Below, one piece after another: positions 7,801 through 14,301 of a DNA stretch of 34,969 bases. The position numbers and the translations under genes are program-made. Numbering within the stretch: the first letter of the stretch is position 1; the number at the start of each line of letters is the position of its first letter. Under the pieces are notes generated by a model. It was not told the DNA's origin. It made no database searches and saw only the letters and a list, made by a program, of their open reading frames with translations. The stretch is from Saccharothrix luteola (GTDB taxonomy: Bacteria > Actinomycetota > Actinomycetes > Mycobacteriales > Pseudonocardiaceae), in assembly GCF_020859565.1 (NCBI RefSeq), contig NZ_JAJHUO010000051.1, positions 20,808-55,776 on the forward strand, read 5' to 3'.

Positions 7801-9368
7801 CAGCCGGTGGCCTTGTCGACGGCGAAGCGGAACGGGTTGCGGAAGCCCATCGCGTAGATCTCGGCCCGGGTCTTGTCCGTGCCGGGCGCGAAGAGGTTGC
7901 CCTCCGGGACGGTGTACGTGCCGTCGTCCTGGACCTTGATCCGCAGCACCTTGCCGCGCAGGTCGTCGGTGTTGGCCGACGAGCGCTGCGCGTCGAACGC
8001 GGGGTTGCGGTCGGGGCGCTCGTCGATCGGCGTGTAGCCGTCGGAGGCGAACGGGTTGGTGTCGTCGCCGGTGGACAGGTACAGGTTGCCCGCGGCGTCG
8101 AAGTCGATCTCGCCGCCCGCGTGGCAGCACAGGCCGCGGTCGGCGGGCACCTGCAGGATGCGCTGCTCGCTCGCCAGGTCCAGCACGCCGTCGGTGGTCA
8201 GCTTGAACCGGGACAGCTGGTTGTGGCCCCGGAACCGCTCGAAGTCGGCGGCCGTGCCGGTCTCCGGCGCGTCACCGGCGGGTGTGTCCAACGGCGGCGC
8301 GTAGTAGAGGTAGAGCCAGCGGTTGTCCGCGAAGCCGGGGTCCGCCGCCACGCCTTGCAGGCCGTCCTCGTCGTGGTTGTAGACGGGCACGCGGCCGGCG
8401 AGCGTGGTCGTGGCTTCCGGGCTGGTGAGCCAGACCCGGCCGTCGCGGGAGGTGTGCACGACCCGGCGGTCCGGCAGCACGGCCAACGCGATCGGCTCGC
8501 CGGTCTTCTCCTCGCCGAGCGCGAGCGTGACCTGGTCGAAGTCGCGGTCGGTCGGCGGCGCCTCCTCGGGCTCGCAGTCGGCGGGCGCGACGCCGAGCGC
8601 GTACCGCAGCCCGCCGAGCAGGTGCTGCCGGAACGCCGGGTCGGCGTAGGACTCCCTGGTGTGGCCCAACCCCGTGTACCAGGAGCGGCCCTGGCCGGGC
8701 GTGTGGCACCAGGAGATCGGGTGGTCGCCGGACGGGTCGGTCGGCGTGTAGCCGGCCTCGTCCAGCGCCGCCAGCACCTTCACCTTGGACCGCGGGTTGG
8801 ACTGGTAGCTGTACCACTCGTCGGTGCGGGTCCAGGTGTCCGGCAGGTGCGCGGTCGACGGGTGGTCGTGGTCCTCGACCACGACGTCGGCCTCCTGGAT
8901 CGGCGGGTGTGACTTGAAGTACGAGCCGACCAGCCCGCCGTACCAGGGCCAGGAGTACTCGGTGTCGGCGGCGGCGTGCACGCCCGCGTAGCCGCCGCCG
9001 TTCTCCACGAACCGCTGGAACGCCTGCTGCTGCGCCTCGTCCAGCACGTCGCCGGTGGTGGACAGCCAGACCACGGCGTCGAACCTGGCGAGGTTGGCGT
9101 CGGTGAACGCGGCGGCGTCCTCGGTCGCCTCGACGGTGAAGCCGTTCGCCGAGCCGAGCTCGGTGATCGCGGCGATGCCGTCGGGGATCGAGTCGTGCCG
9201 GAAGCCCGCCGTCTTGGAGAAGACGAGGAGGTGTTCGCCGTCGGGGTGAGCCGTCGCGGGTGTCGCGACCAGGGTCATCGCGCCCAGGGCCGCGGTGAGG
9301 GCGAGTGCGGTGGCTGATCCGCGGGTGGTTCGGGGACGGGTTCCGAGCGTGCTTCGCTGACGTCGCAC
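4818..9368 (-). CDS. Exported multi-domain protein: ThuA, sugar dehydrogenase propeller, PKD, three CBM6-like modules, DUF1080
   Basis: The GTG at 9368, with GAGGAG 6 bases upstream, gives 1516 residues. In order: signal peptide 1-40 (cleavage after ATPATA); ThuA domain about 45-260 (LLVFSKTAGFRHDSIPDG); glucose/sorbosone-dehydrogenase beta-propeller about 278-720 (GLQGVAADPGF, GGEIDFDAAGNLYLSTGDD, FRNPFRFAVDK); PKD domain about 728-813 (YAWDFDGDG); a further Ig-like stretch to 920; three homologous CBM6-type modules at about 925-1050, 1063-1187 and 1196-1320, each with a DGDW/DRDW-type motif and GIGYR(V/I)SS; and DUF1080 (3-keto-disaccharide hydrolase type, concanavalin-like) at about 1333-1515. 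ThuA is linked to 3-keto sugar metabolism, and DUF1080 enzymes hydrolyse 3-keto-glycosides, so the protein probably binds and processes oxidised glycans outside the cell. Similar fusions exist in other actinobacteria. Confidence 0.92.
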   Translation of the reverse strand: MRRQRSTLGTRPRTTRGSATALALTAALGAMTLVATPATAHPDGEHLLVFSKTAGFRHDSIPDGIAAITELGSANGFTVEATEDAAAFTDANLARFDAVVWLSTTGDVLDEAQQQAFQRFVENGGGYAGVHAAADTEYSWPWYGGLVGSYFKSHPPIQEADVVVEDHDHPSTAHLPDTWTRTDEWYSYQSNPRSKVKVLAALDEAGYTPTDPSGDHPISWCHTPGQGRSWYTGLGHTRESYADPAFRQHLLGGLRYALGVAPADCEPEEAPPTDRDFDQVTLALGEEKTGEPIALAVLPDRRVVHTSRDGRVWLTSPEATTTLAGRVPVYNHDEDGLQGVAADPGFADNRWLYLYYAPPLDTPAGDAPETGTAADFERFRGHNQLSRFKLTTDGVLDLASEQRILQVPADRGLCCHAGGEIDFDAAGNLYLSTGDDTNPFASDGYTPIDERPDRNPAFDAQRSSANTDDLRGKVLRIKVQDDGTYTVPEGNLFAPGTDKTRAEIYAMGFRNPFRFAVDKATGWIHLGDYGPDAGAADPARGPGGSVEFNLVKAPGNYGWPYCVGDRVPYVDHDFATGTSGAAFDCAAPKNTSPRNTGLLDLPPVQRAWIGYDGGSVPEFGSGGESPMGGPVYDFDPDLDSPTKFPESFDGKTFAYEWDRGWIKTIDVGAAGERGAITPFFDSMTLTRPMNLEFGPDGSLYVLDYGSGYFGGAEDSAVYRVDYARGRHTPVAKLSADKTSGPAPLTVRFDPGGTADEDDDPLTYAWDFDGDGTTDDTTAGPVTHTYTAVGQFTAKLNVTDPTGLVGSASVVVNVGNTAPVVVLNAPADGRVFSFGDEVPFSVTVTDPEDGQVDCAKVTVEYILGHDSHGHPLTRATGCEGVLPTPSDGGHGLDANIFGVIHASYTDGGAPGAPALTGEAEAILQPKAKQAEYFTAMQGVQVVETGTAEGDKRVGYVDDGDWIAFDPVHLGGVTSIGYRVSSGGSGGTIEVRVDSPTGALVQRQPVPSTGGWDNYVELAPSPITDPGGSHRLFLVFKGSGSLFDVDAIRFTTGTAPPSWEPVRRTPAESYSAQRGTSVIRAEEAQGGEQVGNVHDRDWIAFDAVSLAGVTGIGYRVSSATAGGTIEARVDSPTGPLVSSTRVEGTGDWRAYAELPPAAITDPGGTHRLYFVFRGGRGALLDLDTITFRGAGTVAAVDVPAEALSGQQGVNVYDRETAQGGKRVGEINDGDWVSYADVDLSKTAGIGYRISSGGVGGTLEAHADSPTGPVVHAPVTVPVTGSWDFYLDLAPQEVRLTGVRDLYLVFKGGPGALFDVDTIRHLRYKPASGACKPTKPEAGYRSLYDGTGATGWRQAGPGRFVEEDCALRTEGGLGLLWFEEEFSAYSLKFDWKVAGDDNSGVFVGFPDPGTDPWVAVDHGYEVQIDATDAPDRTTGAICSFQSADLAARDSALKPPGEWNTYEIVVRGQRIRVFLNGVLVNDFTGTDPARDLTSGHVGLQNHGDGDDVWFRHVRVRELPR

Positions 9369-9420
9369 CGCTGTCTCCTCGGTCGCACAACGCTGGGCTT
9401 CGCGGACGATGGCTCTGTGG

Positions 9421-9478
9421 TCCAGCTCACAGCTGGAACGCGAGCGCAATTCTGTTCAGAACCAACCGAAGTTGGCAA
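9421..9478 (-). promoter_or_regulatory. Possible promoter and operators of the ThuA/DUF1080 gene
   Basis: On the minus strand a TTGCCA hexamer (9473-9478) and a CAGAAT hexamer (9449-9454) are 18 bases apart. A dyad CCAAC-CGAA-GTTGG (9462-9475) overlaps the -35 side. A perfect repeat TCCAGCT-CAC-AGCTGGA (9421-9437) lies just after the predicted transcript start. The region is AT-rich for this genome. The operator geometry is plausible, but the -10 is weak and the regulator unknown. Confidence 0.35.
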
Positions 9479-9593
9479 TACTTTTGCTGGTTTCCGACGA
9501 AAGTCATGCCTGAATGGCGGATCACCCAGGCGTCCATGTGCACGGTCCGTCAACGCCGCCGCCCTGGTCCGACAGGTGGTCCACAATGGGCCG

Positions 9594-10844
9594 GTGGACG
9601 TGCTGCCGTGCGGGCATGCCGCGCATGACTCCGGGTCCCGCGGCTGCGCGCACCTCGTCGCCGAACGACCCCCCGACCACTACGGGCGGTTCACCGGGGT
9701 CGGCATGGCGTACGACCGGGTGTGCGAGGCGTGCGCGGGGCGGGACGACCCGTCGTTGATCGTGCTGTGCGTCGGCTGCGTGGAGCGGGTGGAGGACCAC
9801 AGCGACCTCGTCGACTGGATCGGGCAGCCGGAGGTCCGCCACCGCGACGCCGATCCCGGTGGCACGTGGACGACCGCGGACTGCCCGGTCGAGCCGGTGA
9901 ACGCGTGGTGCGCGGCCGCGTTGCCCGACGGTTGGCTGGTGCTCGCCGAGGCCGGCCTGGTGCGGGTCGACGGGACCGGGACGACGTTCGTCGCGCCGGT
10001 GTCGCTGCCCGTCGAGCCGCCGGACTCCTGGCCGGCCGACCGACCGCGCCCGGCGGTGCACACCTCGCCGGACGGGCGGCACGCGGCGGTGGTGACCGAC
10101 TTCGGCCGCCACGGCGTGGTGCTCGACCTCGTCACCGGCACGCCGGTGCTGGCCCTGGACCGCGGCGACTACCGCTACCGCCACACGTCCTTCCCGGTGG
10201 CGTTCGTCGGCACGGACTCCGACGCGGTCGTCGTCGCCGCGACCGACTGGAACCGGCTCGACGCGGTCGACCTCGCCTCGGGCCGGCTGCTCACCGACCG
10301 GGTGACGACGTGGTCGGGCGACGATCCGAAGCCCGAGCACTACCTGGACTACTTCCACGGTGCGCTGCTGCTCGACCCGTCGGGGCGGTGGCTGCTGGAC
10401 GACGGCTGGGTGTGGAGCCCGGACGGGGTGACGGTCGTGCACGACGTGGCGGCGTGGCTGGGTGGTGACGTGCACGCGACCGAGCACGGCAGGCAGCTCG
10501 CCGCCCGGGCGACGTGGGACGTGCCGATGGCGTGGCTGGACGAGCGCACCGCGGTGCTCCAGCCGATCGACCGGTGGGACCGGCCGGCGGTGGCGGGGGT
10601 CGAGGTGCACGACGTCGTGGACGCGCGGCGGGTGACGGCGTTCGCCGGTCCGGTCGGGCGGATGTGGGGGCACGACGGCCTGCTCTACGTCGCCACGGCG
10701 GCGGGGCTCGAGATCTGGGACCCCGCGGACGGCGCGCGGACGGGCTTGGTCGAGGGCTTCACGCCGATCGCGCACAACCCGCGCACCGGCAGGTTCGCCG
10801 AACTGGCGGCCGGACGGCTCAGGACGTGGACCCCGCCGGCGTGA
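9594..10844 (+). CDS. Uncharacterised Cys-rich N-terminus plus beta-propeller-like protein
   Basis: I do not recognise a named family. From the GTG at 9594 the protein has 416 residues. The first 65 residues hold several Cys/His in short spacings (LPCGHAAHD, GCAH, CEACAGRD, LCVGC), suggesting a structural metal site. The rest reads as short beta repeats with Asp/Gly turns (SPDGRHAAVVTDFGRHGVVLDL, LDPSGRWLLDDGWVWSPDG, LYVATAAGLEIWDPADG), as expected of a WD40/PQQ-like propeller. No signal peptide or membrane segment is seen, so it is probably cytoplasmic. The open frame extends upstream to 9417 but that part looks non-coding; another GTG at 9576 is possible. It is divergent from the ThuA/DUF1080 gene and 78 bases before a TetR gene. 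Confidence 0.75.
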   Translation: MDVLPCGHAAHDSGSRGCAHLVAERPPDHYGRFTGVGMAYDRVCEACAGRDDPSLIVLCVGCVERVEDHSDLVDWIGQPEVRHRDADPGGTWTTADCPVEPVNAWCAAALPDGWLVLAEAGLVRVDGTGTTFVAPVSLPVEPPDSWPADRPRPAVHTSPDGRHAAVVTDFGRHGVVLDLVTGTPVLALDRGDYRYRHTSFPVAFVGTDSDAVVVAATDWNRLDAVDLASGRLLTDRVTTWSGDDPKPEHYLDYFHGALLLDPSGRWLLDDGWVWSPDGVTVVHDVAAWLGGDVHATEHGRQLAARATWDVPMAWLDERTAVLQPIDRWDRPAVAGVEVHDVVDARRVTAFAGPVGRMWGHDGLLYVATAAGLEIWDPADGARTGLVEGFTPIAHNPRTGRFAELAAGRLRTWTPPA

Positions 10845-10870
10845 CCCGGGCGCCGCCGCGCCGGAGTTCG

Positions 10871-10885
10871 TCGCCGCTTCGGCGA
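10871..10885. terminator. Small hairpin between propeller gene and tetR
   Basis: TCGCCG and CGGCGA pair around CTT, with further pairing outward across one bulge. It lies 27 bases after the propeller gene stop and has no T tract. It could be a weak terminator or an operator for the following TetR gene. Confidence 0.3.
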
Positions 10886-10922
10886 GACGCGCCACCGGGG
10901 GGCCGTGGGGCATGATGTCCGC

Positions 10923-11537
10923 GTGCGCGAGACGACGGCGGGCCCCGGGACCGGCGGTTACCTGAAGGGCCGGATCCGCCGCGAGGACATCATCACGGCG
11001 GCGGTCGCGGTGTACGGGGAGGCCGGCTACCACGGGTCGTCGCTGCGCGAGATCGCCAAGCGCGCCGGGATCACGCACGCCGGGCTGCTGTACTACTTCC
11101 CCACCAAGGAAGCGCTGCTCGCCGCCGTGCTGGAACGCCGTGACGCGGAGGACGCCGAGCGGGAGCAGTTGCAGGCCACTCCCGGCGTCGACGTCCTGCG
11201 CCACTTCCTCGCCCTGGCCGAGCACAACGTCCGCCACCCCGGCATCGTCGACCTCTACTCGCGCCTGGCCGCCGAGGCCGTCGCCGCGGACCACCCGGCG
11301 CACGACTACTTCGTCCGCCACTACCGGGCGGCGCGCGAGGGCGTGGTCGGCTCGTTCCAGGCCCTCGCGGACCGGGGCGAGCTGCGCCCGGGCGTCGACC
11401 CGGCGGCGGCGGCGCTGGCGTTCATCGCGTTGATGGACGGCTTGCAGGTCCAGTGGCTGACCACGCCGGACGAGGTCGACCTGGTCGGCTCGCTGCGGTT
11501 CTACCTGGGCAGCCTGCTCACCGTCCCGCTGGACTGA
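10923..11537 (+). CDS. TetR-family transcriptional regulator
   Basis: This one-component repressor has 204 residues from the GTG at 10923 (another GTG six codons upstream is possible). The N-terminal DNA-binding domain lies at about residues 15-65 (IRREDIITAAVAVYGEAGYHGSSLREIAKRAGITHAGLLYYFPTKEALLAAVL), which is a textbook TetR helix-turn-helix. The C-terminal ligand domain ends with ALAFIALMDGLQVQWL, as in the common sugar/hydrophobe-responsive subgroup. It converges on the oxidoreductase gene, overlapping its end by 20 bases. The nearest TetR-type palindrome is in front of the isomerase/oxidoreductase operon (13404-13425), so that operon is its likely target; this is inference from position and operator form. 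Confidence 0.92.
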   Translation: MRETTAGPGTGGYLKGRIRREDIITAAVAVYGEAGYHGSSLREIAKRAGITHAGLLYYFPTKEALLAAVLERRDAEDAEREQLQATPGVDVLRHFLALAEHNVRHPGIVDLYSRLAAEAVAADHPAHDYFVRHYRAAREGVVGSFQALADRGELRPGVDPAAAALAFIALMDGLQVQWLTTPDEVDLVGSLRFYLGSLLTVPLD

Positions 11538-12621
11538 GGACGTCCGGGTCCCAGTCGACCGGCAGCGCGGGCGGCGGCTCGACCGTGCTGCCGACGTCCA
11601 CCGGGCGCCCGAGGGCGATGGACTCCTCCATCGCCAGCATCGCGTCCAGCACGTGGTAGGCGAGTTCGCCGGACGCGCGTTCCGGAACGCCTGCCCGGAT
11701 CGCCCGCGCCAGCTCCAGCACGCCCGTGCCGCGTGACGCCGAGTGCCCCTGCGGCGCAAGCGTTTGCACACCGTCGGACAGGTGCACTTCGGTCGTGCCG
11801 CCGAAACCGTTCGGGTCTGGCAGCACGGCCGTGCCCAGCGTGCCGGCGACCTCCACGAAACCCGTGCGCGACAACGCCGAGTCGAAGCTAAACACCGCCT
11901 GCGCCGTCCCGCCGCGCTCGAACTCGACCAGCGCGGTCACCGTGGTCGGCACGGTCACCTCGAACTCGACGCCCGCCCGCGGCCCGGACCCGATCACCCG
12001 CGTGTCCCGCGCCCGGCTGCCCGCGGCGGTGACCCGGCGGATCGGGCCGAGCAGGTGCACCAGCCCGGTCAGGTAGTACGGACCCATGTCGAGCAGCGGC
12101 CCGCCGCCCGCCTGGAACAGGAACTCCGGCGCGGGGTGCCAGCTCTCCGGACCCGGCGTCTGGAACAGGGCGAGCGCCGTGCGGGGCTCGCCGATCAGAC
12201 CGCCGTCGACGGCCCGGCGCGCGGTCTGCCACCCGGCGCCGAGCAGGGTGTCGGGCGCGCACGCGACCCGCAGCCCCCGTCGCGCCGCCCGGTCGAGCAG
12301 GTCTCGCGCGCCGGGCAGGTCGAGCCCGAGCGGTTTCTCCACCCACACGTGCTTCCCGGCCTCGATCGCGGCCAGGCTGACCGGGACGTGCGCGGCGGGC
12401 ACGGTCAGGTTGACCACGACCGAGACGTCCGGGTCGGCCAGCAGCTCGTCCACAGTGGACGATCGCGGCACGCCGTGCGCGGCCGCCCGCGCCGCCGCCC
12501 GTTGCGGGTCGAGGTCGGCGACGGCCACCACCCGCAGGTCCGGGAACGCGGTCAGGTTGCGCAGGTACTCCTCGCTGATCACGCCCGTGCCGACGACCCC
12601 GACGCCGACCGGGGCGCTCAC
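11518..12621 (-). CDS. Gfo/Idh/MocA-family NAD(P)-dependent oxidoreductase
   Basis: This cytoplasmic sugar dehydrogenase-like protein has 367 residues. The Rossmann motif GVVGTG is at residues 8-13 and the family EKP motif at 95-97 (HVWVEKPLGLD). A C-terminal alpha/beta domain follows (GGGPLLDMGPYYLTGLVHLLGP). Its GTG start overlaps the stop of the upstream TIM-barrel gene (GTGA, 12618-12621), so the two are translationally coupled. The much longer open frame beginning at 13119 is a shadow over the isomerase gene. Members oxidise or reduce sugars, inositols and 3-keto sugars. Pairing with a xylose-isomerase-like protein is typical of inositol- or 3-keto-glycoside-type catabolism. The exact substrate is unknown. 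Confidence 0.92.
   Translation of the reverse strand: MSAPVGVGVVGTGVISEEYLRNLTAFPDLRVVAVADLDPQRAAARAAAHGVPRSSTVDELLADPDVSVVVNLTVPAAHVPVSLAAIEAGKHVWVEKPLGLDLPGARDLLDRAARRGLRVACAPDTLLGAGWQTARRAVDGGLIGEPRTALALFQTPGPESWHPAPEFLFQAGGGPLLDMGPYYLTGLVHLLGPIRRVTAAGSRARDTRVIGSGPRAGVEFEVTVPTTVTALVEFERGGTAQAVFSFDSALSRTGFVEVAGTLGTAVLPDPNGFGGTTEVHLSDGVQTLAPQGHSASRGTGVLELARAIRAGVPERASGELAYHVLDAMLAMEESIALGRPVDVGSTVEPPPALPVDWDPDVLSPAGR
12446..12462. repeat. 17-bp perfect palindrome with GTCCACAGTGGAC core (copy 1)
   Basis: TCGTCCAC-A-GTGGACGA lies inside the oxidoreductase gene, where it encodes Ser-Thr-Val-Asp with the rare Thr codon ACT. The same 13-base core occurs in the KAS III gene at 20198-20214. It may be a genome-wide short palindrome rather than an operator. 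Confidence 0.5.
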
Positions 12622-13352
12622 GCCGCGACCTCGGCGAGGAACGCGTGGCTCTCGGCGAGACCGGCGAACACGTCGCCGTCGTAGGCGTCGAACTCGACCA
12701 CGCGCAACGCCTGCGGCGCGGCGGCCAGCACGTCCACCACCGGCACACGCCCCTGGCCGGCCGGGACCTGGCCCGACGCGTCCTGCGCGAGACCGCCGTC
12801 CTTGACGTGGATCGCGTGCACCCGACCGCCGAGGCGGCGCAGCAGCGCGGGCGCGTCCTCGCCGCCGACCGTCGCCCAGTAGGTGTCGACCTCCAGCACC
12901 ACCTCGGGGTCGAGCCCGTCGGCCAGCACCTCGAACGCGCTGCGGCCGTCGATCCGGGACGCCAGCTCCCACCAGTGGTTGTGGTAGCCGACGCGGACGC
13001 CGTGACCGGCGGCGACCCGGGCGGCGGCGTTGAGCGCGGACGCGGTGGCGGCGATGTCCGCCGGGTCCTGCCACCGCTCGGCGTCCACGTACGGGTCGAT
13101 CACGACCTCGATGCCGCACTCGGCCGCGGCGGCGAAGACCGCGTGCTGGTCGGCGCCGATGAGCTGCGCGTGCGCGGTCGGCGCGGTGAGGCCGTGCTCG
13201 GGCAGCGCGGTGCGCAGCACGTCGGCGTTCTCCAGGACGCCGTAGGGCTCGACGTGGGTGAAGCCGATCGCGGCCAGTCGCCGCAGGGTGTCGCCGGGGT
13301 CGGCCGCGAACGCGTCGCGGACGGAGTACAGCTGCACGGACGTTCTGCTCAT
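12618..13352 (-). CDS. Cytoplasmic sugar phosphate isomerase/epimerase-like TIM-barrel protein
   Basis: This is a xylose-isomerase-like TIM-barrel protein of 244 residues without a signal peptide. The ATG at 13352 has AGGAG 8 bases upstream. Signatures are TSVQLYSVRDAF at the N-terminus, the metal-site segment VGYHNHWWEL, LEVDTYWATVGGED, and AIHVKDGG. The same landmarks in the same order occur in the Tat-exported protein at 3940-4758, so the two are paralogues in different compartments. It is the first gene of a two-gene operon with the Gfo/Idh/MocA oxidoreductase. A role in isomerising or cleaving an oxidised sugar made or imported by the cell is inferred. Inosose-type substrates are an alternative. 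Confidence 0.9.
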   Translation of the reverse strand: MSRTSVQLYSVRDAFAADPGDTLRRLAAIGFTHVEPYGVLENADVLRTALPEHGLTAPTAHAQLIGADQHAVFAAAAECGIEVVIDPYVDAERWQDPADIAATASALNAAARVAAGHGVRVGYHNHWWELASRIDGRSAFEVLADGLDPEVVLEVDTYWATVGGEDAPALLRRLGGRVHAIHVKDGGLAQDASGQVPAGQGRVPVVDVLAAAPQALRVVEFDAYDGDVFAGLAESHAFLAEVAA

Positions 13353-13384
13353 CACGGGCTCCTGACGTCGGCGTCGGGCGTGGA

Positions 13385-13398
13385 TGGAAGCGCTCCCA
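13385..13398. promoter_or_regulatory. CebR-like operator box before the isomerase/oxidoreductase operon
   Basis: TGGAAGCGCTCCCA matches 13 of 14 positions of the CebR/CelR cellobiose-responsive operator TGGGAGCGCTCCCA known from Streptomyces and Thermobifida. It lies 33 bases before the isomerase start, downstream of the likely promoter, where a bound LacI-family repressor would block transcription. Confidence 0.55.
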
Positions 13399-13403
13399 GG
13401 CAG

Positions 13404-13425
13404 ATTTCTACCACTTGGTAGAAAT
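13404..13425. promoter_or_regulatory. 22-bp perfect palindrome, probable TetR-family operator
   Basis: Ten-base arms ATTTCTACCA and TGGTAGAAAT flank CT. Form and length fit a TetR-family operator. On the minus strand it follows a TTTCCC / CATACT hexamer pair (17-base spacing, about 13434-13462), so it would sit at or just after the transcription start of the isomerase/oxidoreductase operon. The TetR encoded at 10923-11537 is the nearest candidate. Confidence 0.65.
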
Positions 13426-13468
13426 TCACGCCATAGTATGACCTCGTTGTCCCGACCGGGAAACAGAC

Positions 13469-13499
13469 TTGAACCTGACGCGACGTGAGGTTCTAGGGT
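13469..13499 (+). promoter_or_regulatory. MerR-type promoter with 19-bp spacer and operator dyad
   Basis: TTGAAC (13469-13474) and TAGGGT (13494-13499) are separated by 19 bases, the over-long spacing typical of promoters activated by MerR-family proteins. GAACCT (13471-13476) and AGGTTC (13488-13493) form the expected dyad in and around the spacer. The start would fall at about 13506, the A of the merR ATG, implying a leaderless transcript. Confidence 0.7.
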
Positions 13500-13505
13500 C
13501 GTGCC

Positions 13506-14288
13506 ATGAGCGCTGAGGGGGGCCTCGACCAGCCGCGGTGGAGCGTCGGCGCGCTGGCCAAGGTGGCCGGGATGACGGTGCGGACGCTGCACCACTACGA
13601 CGAGCTGGGCCTGCTGCGGCCGAGCGAGCGCACGCCCGCCGGCCACCGGCGCTACACCGAGGCCGACCTGCACCGGCTCTACCAGATCCGGCTGCTGCGG
13701 CAGCTCGGCATGTCGCTGGAGGAGATCGGCGGCGTGCTGACCGGCGCGGCCGACCCGGGCCCGCTCGCCCGGGTGCTCGCCGGGCACCTGGAACAGCTGG
13801 ACGAGCAGGTCTGGCGGCTCAACGCGTTGCGCCGCCAGACGAGGGGGCTGCTCGCCCAGCTGAGCGGACCGACCCGGCCGGACCCGGACCGGCTCCTCGC
13901 GTTGTTGGGCAGCACCACGATCTTCGACGGGCGCCTCACCCGGGAACAGCGGGACTTCCTGGACCGGCACGCCTTCGAGGTCGGTCCCGACGCCCGCAAG
14001 AGGCTCGACGAGGAGTGGCCCGACGTGCTCGCGAAGGTGGTCGGGCACTACCGCGCGGGCGACCCGGTGGACGACCCGGAGGTCCGCCGGACCGCTCGGC
14101 GCCTGGTCGACGTCGGCGAGACCTTCGCCGCCGGCGACCGGGAGATCCTGAGCGCGATGGGCGCGTTGTTCCGCGAGAACGGGCGCGGCGTGCTGCGGGA
14201 CGTGCTGCCGGGTCAGCCGGTGGACGACCTCGGCGACGGCCTGTGGGACTACGTGGCCCGCATGTACGCGGCATTGTCAGCCGAATGA
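13506..14288 (+). CDS. MerR-family regulator with TipAS-like ligand domain
   Basis: This 260-residue activator has its winged-helix MerR domain at about residues 10-80 (WSVGALAKVAGMTVRTLHHYDELGLLRPSERTPAGHRRYTEADL) and a dimerisation helix at about 85-130. The C-terminal part (LTREQRDFLDRHAFEVG, DEEWPDVLAKVVGHYRAGDPVDDPEV, DYVARMYAALSAE) resembles the TipAS antibiotic-recognition domain. There is no ribosome-binding site; the promoter places the transcript start on the ATG. It is followed after 13 bases by the PAF-acetylhydrolase-like gene, which is probably co-transcribed. The 19-bp-spacer promoter indicates autoregulation. The ligand is unknown; TipAS domains bind diverse hydrophobic or thiopeptide molecules. 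Confidence 0.92.
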   Translation: MSAEGGLDQPRWSVGALAKVAGMTVRTLHHYDELGLLRPSERTPAGHRRYTEADLHRLYQIRLLRQLGMSLEEIGGVLTGAADPGPLARVLAGHLEQLDEQVWRLNALRRQTRGLLAQLSGPTRPDPDRLLALLGSTTIFDGRLTREQRDFLDRHAFEVGPDARKRLDEEWPDVLAKVVGHYRAGDPVDDPEVRRTARRLVDVGETFAAGDREILSAMGALFRENGRGVLRDVLPGQPVDDLGDGLWDYVARMYAALSAE

Positions 14289-14301
14289 TCAAGGGGGAGA
14301 G

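Noticed and set aside
5008..8130. A 1040-residue minus-strand open frame in another frame of the same gene
   Set aside because: It is Arg-rich shadow translation. The competing frame has six recognisable domain types.
6093..8912. A 939-residue plus-strand open frame opposite the ThuA/DUF1080 gene
   Set aside because: It is low-complexity and rich in Arg, Val, Gly and His, and it mirrors the third-position GC bias of the real minus-strand gene. It has no domain or ribosome-binding site.
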